A stretch of 64,000 bases of DNA from Otis tarda (taxonomy: Eukaryota > Chordata > Aves > Otidiformes > Otididae): the NCBI GenBank assembly GCA_026413225.1, contig CM048591.1, forward strand, positions 37,541,803 through 37,605,802, given 5' to 3'. Positions 1 through 9,479 of the stretch are shown here, piece by piece. Within the stretch, counting starts at the first letter, position 1. Each line of letters begins with the position of its first letter. Both the position numbers and the translations under genes were made by a program. The notes beneath the pieces are model-generated. The model searched no databases. It was not told the origin of the DNA and saw only the letters and a program-made list of their open reading frames with translations.

Positions 1-526
1 ATAATTAAGGCAACAAGAATGCTATCTTGATTGCCACAGAGAGCTTGGAGGACTTTCATATCTCCACCACAAATTGTGTGCTCCCTATTTCAGAATTCTT
101 TCATTCTCATTACCCTTTCACATAATTGGAGCAATACTGCAGGCACTTATAATGCTTTTTACTTACCAGTATTCTCACAATTTAAAGTGGTGAAATAGAT
201 AAATGTGATTCTATTGATAGTACACTAGGGTCTTCATATAAAAATCTTTTGAAAGCAATGGCTTTTGAAAAACAGATAAGGAAGAAAAAGTAGGGTGTTG
301 GCAGGGGGGAAAACTATTTTAGGAAAATTCAGGTAAAGTGGATGTGACTAATCTTGTTAATACATGCAAATACAGTTTTCTCCTTTTCATAAACCTGAAA
401 AAATTAAGAAGTACTGCACACCTCAAATCAAGGCTGTAACAAAAGAAACAGACTAATTCAACCCCATACATATAAAAGAAGAAACTGGCAGTGGTAAAAT
501 GCATCTTTTCAGAGAATTGCACTCAC
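1..526 (-). other. PCSK5: PCSK5 intron, 5' part, after the last exon in the window
   Basis: This stretch follows the GT donor (526-525) of the exon at 527-642. I looked on the minus strand for either known continuation of PCSK5, the short PC5A tail exon or the next PC5B cysteine-rich exon, and saw neither. Nothing else is recognisable here; the 67-codon open frame at 319-522 shows no composition or motif that suggests a gene. Confidence 0.75.
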
Positions 527-642
527 CATCCTTGCAGACTGTTCCCACTACACAGACACCAGTGTCTAGGTTATAGCCGCTTGGACAGCTTGTACAGTTT
601 CTGTCTCCTTGTCCACTGCAATCCAAACAGCTGGCATCGCAT
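527..642 (-). CDS. PCSK5: PCSK5 exon (local exon 12): cysteine-rich repeat, last exon shared by PC5A and PC5B
   Basis: The exon is bounded by a CTTTCAG acceptor (ending 643) and a GTGAGT donor (starting 526). It opens in phase 2, completing an Arg codon, and closes in phase 1. The peptide runs CDASCLDCSG...NCTSCPSGYNLD...VCKD, with seven cysteines spaced as in a furin-like repeat and one Asn-Cys-Thr glycosylation sequon. It aligns without gaps with human PC5, where the matching segment reads CDISCLTCNG...NCTSCPSGYLLD...ICKD. In PC5 the cysteine-rich domain binds cell-surface proteoglycans and TIMPs, which holds the secreted protease at the cell surface. From recall of the human isoforms, soluble PC5A and membrane-anchored PC5B diverge directly after this ICKD, so the exon ends at the alternative-splicing branch point. 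Confidence 0.95.
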
Positions 643-771
643 CTGAAAGACGATGGCAGGAGTAGGTCTTATGGCCTCACCAAATAAAATTGTTCCTAGG
701 ATACCTCTTCTGTATTGCAAAGTGCTTGTTTGCTGTTCCTAGAGGTATCAGCTGCTCTAATAATAGTAGTA

Positions 772-816
<45 letters not shown>

Positions 817-1701
817 TATTAATTCCCCCTTCAACCTAGTCTTTCTTCCTCCAACCACTTTCTATTCACATTTTTTTACTAAACAGCTGCAAAATTCCAG
901 TATTTTGGAACTATGCCAAAGTAATCCACAAAAGTATTAAACTGATCATGCATACATGTGCCAGCAAGGCATGAGCTAAAGCCACGGGATGGAAAAGACT
1001 GACTTGCTGCCCAGTCCTCTTATCACCCTTCTGTCTCCATCATCTTTTCATTGTGTATTTATTATATTTTTGTGTGTAAGACTGTAACACATGGTGATTC
1101 CCTCCTGCTCTGAACTCAAAGTGAGTTAATAATAAATTATTCTAAAGGACAACAAATGGTATTCATTTAACAAAGAATGGAACATGAAAAAAAAAGTCTC
1201 TCCCTTGCACAGCACAGCCTCGTCCAAGGTTTATCCACCCATTTGTACACTAAGTCAGGTGATCTATTCTGGACAGTAGGCTGGTAATATACTTGTGCCA
1301 TGTTTGTGAATATACAGCTGAAGAACTGTATAGTTATAATAATTAAGTTGCAAATTAAAAAAAATTGTTTGACTGTTTCGGTTTGTTACTGAGAAATGTA
1401 GAGCCTTTGCCAGATTTGTAGACTTTACATTTCTATGCATATTTGCTTAGATTCTCACAACAGGCTTTTTAAAAGTGAAGGACATACATAGTTGAGCAAG
1501 AAAAAACACTTAGAACACCTTCATGAATATAACTTACATTAGAATTTAAAAAAAAATGCTTTTCCCTCATTTACTTAGCATGCAATATATTTTTATTTTT
1601 TGAAGTCAGCAGTGTTTTATGTTCTCATAAGTATTACCTTTTTCAACAGAGTAATAGCCGATATCTGCAAATATCAGACATGTATTAGCTACTGATCATA
1701 C
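643..1701 (-). other. PCSK5: PCSK5 intron
   Basis: Intron of 1,059 bases between the exons at 1702-1831 and 527-642. It holds the (TAA)n microsatellite at 758-814. The rest is AT-rich unique sequence in which I recognise no gene or repeat. Confidence 0.85.
758..814. repeat. (TAA)n trinucleotide microsatellite
   Basis: A run of about 19 TAA/TAG triplets. The first part carries three TAG variants, and the part from about 772 is uninterrupted TAA. It lies in an intron, about 130 bases upstream (in gene sense) of the exon at 527-642. Length variation between individuals would be expected. Confidence 0.95.
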
Positions 1702-1831
1702 CTTTTGCAGCTTTTGTATCCACTTTCAGTAGAGTGATCAAGGTAGTAACCACTACTACAAGACTGCACACATCTTCCGTCTTCCATAAAATAACCTTGT
1801 GTGCAGTTTATACAGGCATCTACTCCAGCAC
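1702..1831 (-). CDS. PCSK5: PCSK5 exon (local exon 11): cysteine-rich repeat
   Basis: The exon lies between a GGTTTAAG acceptor (ending 1832) and a GTATGA donor (starting 1701), entering in phase 1 and leaving in phase 2. The peptide contains GAGVDACINCTQGYFMEDG, then RCVQSC and STESGYKSCK. Human PC5 has GAGADGCINCTEGYFMEDG at the same place, so identity is very high. INCT is a potential N-glycosylation site. The acceptor is weak in pyrimidines close to the AG (TTTAAG), which may make recognition of this exon depend on other signals. The intron upstream carries the long pyrimidine tract described at 2063-2296. Confidence 0.95.
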
Positions 1832-2098
1832 CTTAAACCAGAGAGAAAATAATGTTTTCCATGCCTTACTTTCTTTCGAACACAAACACCAAGCAATAAA
1901 GGTACACTGTTAGAATAAGCAACATTACATAATTTCAGGATATCTTTTTCTGAAAGAAATGGCAGTTGATAATTCTAAAGCTTCCACAATATCTATCAGT
2001 CATTATTCTGTCCCGGAAAGAAAATAGAGGTCATTACTGCAAATTAGAATGAGCTCCTCTACGAGAAAGAAAAAAAGAAAAGAAAAGAAAAGAAAAAG

Positions 2099-2129
<31 letters not shown>

Positions 2130-2505
2130 GAAAAGAAAAGAAAAGAAAAGAAAAGAAAAGAAAAGAAAAGAAAAGAAAAGAAAAGAAAAGAAAAGAAAAG
2201 AAAAGAAAAGAAAAGAAAAGAAAAGAAAAGAAAAGAAAGAAAAGAAAAGAAAAGAAAAGAAAGAAAAGAAAAGAAAAGAAAAGAAAAGAAAAAAGAGTGT
2301 ATGCACACTTTCAATTAGAGAAATTAGATTTTCATCTTAGCTGAAAGAAGTCTGCTGTATTTAAAATATAATAAAGAACTATCAATAGAATTAAGTTTTA
2401 ACATGTATACAATCATATTACACTGCAACTACAATGTAGTAGAATAAAATCAGAGTTAAAAATACAGAGGAAAGGAAATGATGCAGATAAATGTCAGTGG
2501 AGTAC
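1832..2505 (-). other. PCSK5: PCSK5 intron containing a long simple repeat
   Basis: Short intron of 674 bases between two cysteine-rich exons. About one third of it is the pentanucleotide tract at 2063-2296, which reads (TTTTC)n in the transcript. The remainder is AT-rich with no recognisable element. Confidence 0.85.
2063..2296. repeat. (AAAAG)n pentanucleotide microsatellite; (TTTTC)n in PCSK5 sense
   Basis: About 234 bases of near-pure purine on the plus strand. The core at 2126-2235 is 22 uninterrupted AAAAG units; the flanks carry single-base length variants (AAAG, AAAAAG, AAAAAAG). Every long lysine-rich or Phe/Leu/Ser-rich open frame over this stretch is a by-product of the repeat, not a protein. 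In the PCSK5 transcript the tract is a U/C run about 230 nt from the next acceptor and about 210 nt from the preceding donor. Confidence 0.98.
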
Positions 2506-2603
2506 CTGCACATGTCGCACAGGAACGGTGACATGGTTCACATTCTCTACCATTATGGTATTTTCCTTCTTCACAGCGGATAGCACATTTAGTGCCATGC
2601 AAA
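2506..2603 (-). CDS. PCSK5: PCSK5 exon (local exon 10): cysteine-rich repeat
   Basis: The exon is bounded by an ACAATAG acceptor (ending 2604) and a GTACTC donor (starting 2505), entering in phase 2 and leaving in phase 1. It encodes a peptide that contains CAIRCEEGKYHNGRECEPC followed by CATCAG. Human PC5 reads CSVSCEDGRYFNGQDCQPC and CATCAG here. Six cysteines fall at the expected spacing of a furin-like repeat. The reading frame joins exactly to exons on both sides, with Ser formed across the upstream junction and Gly across the downstream one. Confidence 0.95.
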
Positions 2604-5277
2604 CTATTGTAAAAGGGAAAAAAAGCACAGTGTTTGGGCTGGTAACAGCAACAGAGGACAACAAGGTCATACGCAAACCAGTAGTTCTCTTCTAATAAAA
2701 GGGCAACCCGTATGTTAGGACTTACCAGCTTCCTTCATTGGTCATGTTTTATAAATTTAGAGACAGAAATCACTTCAAGTGGGAATGAAATGGAGTTTTG
2801 CCCATGGTGAAATACAGAAGCTGTTTACAAACTCATTATAAATACTACCAAGTAGTAGGGGACAGAAACAAAATGAACAATACCAGAGAGTACTAAAAAT
2901 TCAGGCATGTAAAATGCTATTACCCACAAGGAATTTGGCACAGAGTCAGCACCACTGTATTAAAAAAATTGCTAAGAGACTTGTTAACAAGATCTCATGC
3001 TCCTCTTGAAAGACCAGCAGCATCTCCTGATACTGTGCTACAGCACAGGTTAAGAACAGATTCACAGTAAAGGGAATCACCACCTCATTCCGCAATAGCA
3101 GTTCCCTTTGAAACTTCCTAACTGCATGCCAGTTCTGAGTGGCTTGGGAGATTTAAGATTACAGTTGGAGGTATTCTGCTTGCAGGCACTTTTGAGAGAG
3201 ACCATACAAGAGTGAGCAACAGAGGAAAAGAACAGCATAAAGAGTCACATTTCCATGTTTCCCTCTAAGTAGCTGTTTATGCTTTCATGCTATAACGTGC
3301 CTCCAGCAGCTGGTTTTTTTCTTCTTTTTCTAAGCTAGGATTTCTTTGCCATGTTTCCATGTTCCGTGGAACCTCAGCTTCCATGCAGTTCAACTCGTTC
3401 TCTAAAAATGCTCTTCAGCTCTGGGGATTACCAACCTGAGTGAGTGCTAACCCTGTTTTACAGATTGGATCCAGCAAAAGTCATGTGTGCTCAGCACCAC
3501 TGGAAATTTTCAAGAGGGTATACAGTCCAAGATTAGAAAAAAATTAAATTAGCAATTCAACAAACCTAACAACTCCTGCTTTCTTACTATTTTTTCCTCA
3601 GCCACACACCTAAAAGTGCTTTACAAGGCAGGTAGTATTATCATGTTTTTACAGATGGGAAAACTAATAATTTGCCCAAGTTTATTTATGGGTCAGTAAC
3701 AGGATTAGAACTAGAATCCAGGTCTCCCAAGTCCCACTCAGGATCCTGCCCATTGATAACTCTGCCAAGAAAATGCAGTAGGTTTCAAACAACTGGGGAA
3801 TATGAAATGCATGTCCTGCAAGGTTCCATTTATCTGTTACACCCACACAGATGGTGTTTTTTCAAAACGTTACCAAAAATTAATCTCAGTTTGCTAGTAT
3901 TGCTCAAGAAAACACAAAGTTTGGGTTCTTTTGATTTTTTATATTTCAGTTTCTCCTTGTCTTCTCACACTGAATGGGCTTGTCTACCTTCTGCAGTGGT
4001 GCTACAAGATGCTGTTTGTGTTAACGGACAGGGAAACTCAGTTCCTGAGAAATACAGAAAATGAGGGCAGAACTTTTCTATAGAAACTGTGTCCTGTAAG
4101 GTCCCAAATCTATGTAATCTTTGATCTTCTGACATATTTGCCAATTGTAGGAACTGCTAAACTGCTAATTTACTAATTTGATTTTGCAGATATATAGAAG
4201 ATCATGCTGAGTCTCTTAAAATTCTCCAATATCTTAACACGGACTGAAATTCTAATAACATTTTAAAAGGGAAGCAGATACTCTTATTTCCACAGAGTGT
4301 AAATAGACCAATGTTTGGATCCGATCGCATGCTTTCTTTCCCATTGGATTACATTTCCTTTTCAAAGGGTCACTTAAAAAAAAAAATAGTAATAATAAAA
4401 AATGTGTAGGCACTCGGAAAATCTAGATGCAACATAAATACAAAGAAATGAGAACTCCTGTACGTTTTGTAACAGAATTCAGCTATTGATGTCCTAGAAA
4501 CGAACAACATTCAGCTTTTACTAACTAAGGGGTGAAAATCCACTTTGATAGAAGGTAAAAGCTCAGCGTTAAAACATTCACAGAACACTCATATTCTGCA
4601 AGAAGAACCCCTACAGATACTGAATACTGACTTTATATTTTTTGTGGCATAAAACCAGCATACATTCCGTCATGAATTTTATAAGATTTTCAACCTTTGC
4701 TGCTTGGATCAAAAGGTCATTCATTCATAAAGGAGCTTGAAATGTGTACTGCTGCTTTGTAGGTTTTACCTATCAGTTTCAAGAATGATTAAGTCATCCT
4801 ATAAAGCAAAAATATCCACTGCTGTTTAAAATATGTGCACACTATATCGTAATAGGATTGAGTCTGAGGTACTTGAGATAAGTGAATGACTGGATGTACG
4901 AAGAAATACAATAAAGATAAGAAAATAGTTTCTAACTATCATGGGAATGAATCAGAAAGATTAATATGATTCATCAGCTCTACCTCTAAAATAATCCTTG
5001 ACTGACACATTGTAGGTCAAAAAAGTGAAGAAGCCAGCTTTCCACATGACTGTGGCTTTTATTTTACTTGAAATGAAAGGTCTTCTAAAAATCCGTTGTC
5101 AGGCAAACTGGCACATAGCAGCACAAGAAAAGACAGTATTACAAACTAAACACAGATGGAACACATGAAATGAGGGCCACTCAAGGTTAAATAGCTATCT
5201 GATGTTCTTCATTGTGTATCCACAGCCTTGTAAGACTCTTCAGGTATTGTGATTAGTGACATCCATCATTTCCTTAC
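2604..5277 (-). other. PCSK5: PCSK5 intron
   Basis: Intron of 2,674 bases. It contains one ancient SINE/LINE fossil at about 3612-3760. A 130-codon open frame on the plus strand at 3672-4064 starts inside that fossil and is not supported as a gene. Elsewhere I see only AT-rich unique sequence. Confidence 0.8.
3612..3760 (-). repeat. Ancient amniote SINE/LINE fossil (MIR/L2/L3-type 3' end), diverged
   Basis: On the plus strand the block reads AAGTGCTTTACAA, then GGTAGTATTATCAT, TTTTACAGATGGGAAAACT, TTGCCCAAG, and ends GATTAGAACTAGAATCCAGG followed by TCTCCCAAGTCCC. This order matches the reverse complement of the widespread old amniote repeats that carry a 'fraction of cells' type MIR/L2/L3 tail. 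About a quarter of positions have changed and some are lost. I cannot decide the exact family by eye. It is intronic. Confidence 0.6.
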
Positions 5278-5362
5278 CTTAGGCCATGTCTGCATTCTGT
5301 GCAGATTTGGAATTCAACACATGTCTTACAGTTTTCACTACACTTCCGGCAAACAATCTTGT
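5278..5362 (-). CDS. PCSK5: PCSK5 exon (local exon 9): cysteine-rich repeat
   Basis: Short exon of 85 bases between a CTTTGTAG acceptor (ending 5363) and a GTAAGG donor (starting 5277), entering in phase 1 and leaving in phase 2. It encodes KIVCRKCSENCKTCVEFQ followed by ICTECRHGL. Human PC5 has NLCRKCSENCKTCTEFH and NCTECRDGL, a near-identical stretch with the six cysteines kept. The human NCT sequon here is ICT in this sequence, so that glycosylation site is absent. Confidence 0.95.
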
Positions 5363-6852
5363 CTACAAAGGAAAAAAAGAAAACAGCTCAGAAAACCCTG
5401 ATCAGTCTTGTTTAATAAAACTATATGGATATATTACTACTTATTGCTTTCTAGCTTGACATTAGGAAGGGAAGCAGCCAGCCAGACTAAAATAGCCAAA
5501 TTCTGCCTATCATTAGCTTTTGCCCTCAAGCATCAAATAGCTTAATCTATTTCTAAACATTTGAAGGTATAGTTGTACCCTGAGAAAAATATGCTTTGTG
5601 GTCATTAGAAAATCTTAATAAACATTTTAAATTTTCATTAACTATTTATAATATGGATTTAAGTCATCTTTTCATAGAGCAGTAACATGCAGTAATGATT
5701 GCCATGTGTTCCAGACTGTCCTGCAATTTACCTCTTACACTTTCCATGCAAGCAGTCAGTCCTGTCTTACTTGATTTGGTGCTTAAAAACACACCTGCAT
5801 GAACAGGTCTGATCTTAACAAAGTCAACACATAAACTACTTAACACTTGCCTTTTTGTCTCAAGAGCTCCCTACTTTAAGAGATGTCTCTCTCTCTTCAG
5901 ACCTCCTGTCTTTTGAGATGCAGTACCATCTACCTTTCTGAGAAGAAAAACCTGATGTTCACATTTAATCCTAAATTTTCATCCATCTGTCTTAATTGAG
6001 TGGAAAGGAATTCCCTTTACTGTATTTCTCACGCAGTGAAAAACAGAAGAAATAAAGTAGTACCTGTTTTTATTAATCCTCAAAAATGAACATACAGCTT
6101 CATGATGCAGAAAGCAAAAGGTTAGGTAGCTAGATGAACCAAGCTCCTGAGCACGTATTTATCTTCTAAGGATGTGTCTAAAGACAACTGAAGTCACTAC
6201 TGTTTTAAGCAGATGTTTGAATATTCATCTAAATATTTTTGCTAGCCAAAGCTGGAAATTAAACATAGGCAGTCCACTTGGCAATCACAGGAGAAAACGG
6301 AAGGCAGGTGTCTCACATGGCAGAAAATTACTGCTCTCGGGTCATCACATCACTGCAGGTACTTAGGTCAGTCCGAAACATTAATTGCATCCACATTTTA
6401 CATCTGAGGAGCCTATTTTTCTCAGAGCTCCTGTTCAGTGGCCATGACGTATTCCTCAGCTCTGTCTTCTATCTGGATCTGGTCTCATATCATTTGAATT
6501 TGGGGGAATGGGGAATGCCTCATGTTCAGAATGTGAGTCCTGCCCTGCATGTCCCTTTCTGGAGCAGTGATAATCTGCTCTGTCCTGCAGCTGACCTGCT
6601 CTTGAACTGCCCTCATTCTGCTACTGTTACTCCCAGACCCAAAAAGAAAAGACATTCTGCCACTAAGCATGGTTTTAAAATAAAGGAAGATTTTTGAGAA
6701 GATTCTTGACGACACTTGTCAACAATTTAATAAGAGGAATAGGATAAGAGACAGATGCATTAACATACACTTATCCTGCTCATAAGTATTCCAGCAACCT
6801 CCCCAGATCAAATTTTGTAGCCCACAACAAAGAAACAAGAAGAAATACTAAC
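5363..6852 (-). other. PCSK5: PCSK5 intron
   Basis: Intron of 1,490 bases. Overlapping open frames occur at 6278-6697 (plus, 139 codons) and 6485-6715 (minus), but neither has splice, homology or domain support. I recognise no repeat family here. Confidence 0.75.
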
Positions 6853-7046
6853 TCTTATCCAGGTAAAACCCATCAGGGCAGTTGGTAATACAGCTATTGG
6901 TTACTTCATTCAGGTAGTAGCCAGATTTACAGGTCATGCACTGGTCACTATGGCCTCCAACACAGGTTTCACAATTGGGTGAGCATTTTTTACAGCGTTT
7001 CTTGTCTGCATTGTAGTGACCAGGTGGGCAGGTCGAAACACAGATC
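6853..7046 (-). CDS. PCSK5: PCSK5 exon (local exon 8): first cysteine-rich repeats
   Basis: The longest exon in the window (194 bases), between a CTGCAG acceptor (ending 7047) and a GTTAGT donor (starting 6852), entering in phase 2 and leaving in phase 1. It encodes about one and a half furin-like repeats. CPPGHYNADKKRCKKC is followed by CETCVGGHSDQCMTCKSGYY, then LNEVTNSCITNCPDG. Ten cysteines are present, all in register with human PC5 (CPPGHYHADKKRCRKC...CESCFGSHGDQCMSCKYGYF). The donor GTTAGT is a slightly weak consensus but fits the frame exactly. Confidence 0.96.
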
Positions 7047-7790
7047 CTGCAGACAGCAGGGAAGAGAAGGCAGAGTTGTTAACGAAATAACCTGCCATCA
7101 CATTCCTGGACCATGACTGCAAAGCAGAAGTATTTCTCAGTATTACTGCTCTTCTAATGATCATGTGTTACTAAGATGTAACCCTCCAAAGCATTGCATC
7201 AAGCTCTCTCTTGTCTTCCATGTATTTCCCTACTCACTGACAAATGCCTTGTCAAACAGTCAAACAGTATCATTTTTGACTATCCTATCTTGTTCAAACT
7301 CAATCACAGAAGCTCTAGCAGCTATCACAGTTATACATAGTTATACATTTTTTACAATGAGGGTGGTAGAACACTGGAACAGGTTGCCCAGAGAGGTGGT
7401 TGATGCCCCATCCCTGGAAACATTCAACGCCAGGTTGGATGAGGCTCTGAGCAACCTGATCTGGTTGGAGATGTCCCTCCTCCTTGCCGGGAGGTTGGAG
7501 TATATGACCTTCGAAGGTCCCTTCCAACCCTAATCATTCTATGATTCTATATATATATAGCCTCTTATGAAAAAATAATCAAGAGAAGAGGAAATAATCA
7601 GAGAAGGGTGTCTGAAGGCTATACTTTAAATTCTGATTAACTAGGTGGTTTTTTCTTTCTAACTCCTAAGAAAATGTGTCAAATTCAGTGGACAATGAAC
7701 TATCCATGACTCCAGCAAAGAGAAGAGAAAAGAAGTTAAGATCTACACTAAGAAATCTATGAAGTAAAGATTTTTTTCTCTTGGGCTTAC
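7047..7790 (-). other. PCSK5: PCSK5 intron with antisense CR1 fragment
   Basis: Compact intron of 744 bases. About 200 bases are a CR1 3' fragment (7348-7550), followed by a short (TA)n run to about 7559. The remainder is unremarkable. Confidence 0.85.
7348..7550 (+). mobile_element. CR1 LINE, 5'-truncated 3' end (about 200 bp)
   Basis: Begins at TTTTTTACAATGAGGGTGG, the 3' end of the CR1 ORF2 frame ([21 protein letters not shown]), and continues through the short 3' UTR to ATTCTATGATTCTAT. That octamer tail is diagnostic of CR1 non-LTR retrotransposons in birds. The 122-codon plus-strand open frame at 7165-7533 simply runs through it. The element is antisense to PCSK5 and has a small deletion in the CTGCTCCTTGCAGG stretch of the 3' UTR. 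It pairs by sequence with the sense CR1 at 14128. Confidence 0.95.
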
Positions 7791-7893
7791 CGTGTGTTGT
7801 TCTTAGATTTGTAGTAGTAGTGCAGACAATCAGTACAATGATCTGGTCCTGGCCCATCACACCCTACTTTACTGCATTCTGCATTGCAGGGAC
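7791..7893 (-). CDS. PCSK5: PCSK5 exon (local exon 7): start of the cysteine-rich domain
   Basis: The exon lies between a TATTACAG acceptor (ending 7894) and a GTAAGC donor (starting 7790), entering in phase 1 and leaving in phase 2. It encodes CNAECSKVGCDGPGPDHC followed by TDCLHYYYKSKNNT. Human PC5 reads CDPECSEVGCDGPGPDHC and NDCLHYYYKLKNNT. This opens the furin-like cysteine-rich domain directly after the acidic linker. NNT is a potential N-glycosylation site shared with human. The match to PC5 rather than PACE4 (PCSK6) is clear, because PACE4 lacks the YYYK...NNT segment. Confidence 0.96.
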
Positions 7894-9335
7894 CTGTAAT
7901 AAAACCAGAATACAGGGGGGAAGGGATTAAAACTTCTCAGTACTTAGCAGCCCTTAAACCACAGTATTTTAATGCAGAATGCAATCACTCTGATTCCCTG
8001 TTTGTCTCGAATTCCAAACAGTAATTTGGCTCTACCAAAACCAAGTTTCTTAGTACCTGAACACCTTGCAAATTTATATATATTTATATAAATCACTCAC
8101 AGTGATTTATAATTGTTAGCAAGTGTGGCATCCTCCAGAGAATCTATCAATAAGAAACTATTTCTGGATCCAAACAGATGCTTTCCTAATGAGTAACAAA
8201 AAAAATCTGAATTTTATTCAGAAATGTGCAAAGGCTTCTCTAATTCATATAAGGAATTATTAGCAAAGTAACTTATAACAAGCAGGTCAACATAAATGAT
8301 GAACAACACCATCAATGGCTATTCTGGTTACCAACTCAGTAACAAGTGGTCCAAGTGGCTACCACAACTCAACTGAGCCAGCCACCAGGGCCCAGATGTG
8401 CTTCCCTCTGTGCTGCTACATGCTACAAAACCTGTGTCTAATACTTGTGGATAAGCAAGTTTTCCATCTCACTCGCACTCATGTTTTCAAATAGGTCTTT
8501 CCTGCTATGGGAAGAGAGAACCATCAACTCCAGCCTTTATGTAGGTGAACAAAGCCTGTGGGTGAAGTTACAACTTTCAGGATCACTGCTCTCTCATGAA
8601 TTAAATGTGTTGAGTTTGCCAGCCACCTTGAAATTTCTCCTAACATCAGGTAAACTTGAAGTAAAGTGAGCTTGCTTCATACAAAAACGTAAGAAGCTAG
8701 TGACCTTTACAGCAGAGACAGTAGTGTTTCATCACTTACCAAAACAAGGAGTTCAGTAGTTCTCAATCTAAAATAGGGACTGTGGGTCTAACATGTTGTG
8801 ACAGGAGACTGTAATAACAGAAACTTCTAAATTGAACTTTGTCCTGCTGTTTGCTTGCTGGAGCTATACTTAAGATTCATTGGCCCTAACCATCTACACG
8901 ATGCTCCTAGTGTTGGATTACATGTAGGAAATTGCCAACTTTACTTATTTTGCAATACCAAAAATCTAACTCTATTGAAGTCTAATGAAAACGTTGAAAA
9001 ACTTATATAGGGATGATGAGAAACAACAGAGATGTAGAAGATAATGTTGTTTATATATGTGTGTGTGCATACATATGTATATATATTTTCATATACTTAC
9101 AGGAAAAGCACTGCATTCTTCATAGTATGTTAAGTGTAGCTTAAAAATATATAGCTCTATGCTTACAGACTCATAAGGATGAAATGAAAATATCTAACTT
9201 TAAATTATGAAACAGACAGTTCTAATCTTAAGAATCAATTTCACTGAACATTTTACATAGGCAGAGTCTCAAGTAACTCCTTCAACCTGTTATATGTTCA
9301 GTAAATGCACAATCAGAGTAAATGAATTTACGCAC
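7894..9335 (-). other. PCSK5: PCSK5 intron
   Basis: Intron of 1,442 bases. It contains a short TA/TG-rich run at about 9050-9096 (TATATGTGTGTGTG, then CATACATATGTATATATAT). No other repeat or gene is recognisable. Confidence 0.8.
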
Positions 9336-9479
9336 CTGAATAGTCATCTGTTCCATAATCTTCTGTAGGGTCTTCAGCTGGACTAGAGCGCACTCTTTCC
9401 ACTTTTGGAAAATCATTTCTTGGTGAGTAAGGCTGGATGGATGTTCCATACAGTACTAAGGACCACTCTTTCAATTTAC
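9336..9479 (-). CDS. PCSK5: PCSK5 exon (local exon 6): end of P domain and acidic linker
   Basis: The exon lies between a TTTTCAG acceptor (ending 9480) and a GTGCGT donor (starting 9335), in phase 1 at both ends. It encodes KLKEWSLVLYGTSIQPYSP, the last beta strand of the P domain, and then the linker NDFPKVER...AEDPTEDYGTDDYSG. Human PC5 reads KLKEWSLVLYGTSVQPYSP and EFPKVER...VEDPTDDYGTEDYAG. The linker is the least conserved part (RVRSSPAED against RFRYSRVED). This exon gave the decisive identification, since PACE4 and furin have unrelated linkers. Confidence 0.97.

Noticed and set aside
2003..2318. Lysine-rich (plus) and Phe/Ser/Leu-rich (minus) open frames of 89-103 codons
   Set aside because: They are translations of the (AAAAG)n repeat. 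A five-base unit without stops stays open in all frames, so openness has no meaning here.
3672..4064. 130-codon plus-strand open frame
   Set aside because: Begins inside an ancient SINE/LINE fossil and has no protein similarity that I recognise.
6278..6697. 139-codon plus-strand open frame in a PCSK5 intron
   Set aside because: Antisense to the gene, no motif, no initiation context or splice partner, and overlapped by an equally plausible minus-strand frame.
7165..7533. 122-codon plus-strand open frame resembling a small protein
   Set aside because: Its second half is the CR1 ORF2 C-terminus ([17 protein letters not shown]). The first half is intron sequence with no similarity.
527..9479. 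Assignment to PCSK6 (PACE4) instead of PCSK5
   Set aside because: The linker (FPKVER...EDPTEDYG) and the cysteine-rich start (GCDGPGPDHC...YYYK...NNT) match PC5. PACE4 has a different, longer linker and different repeats.
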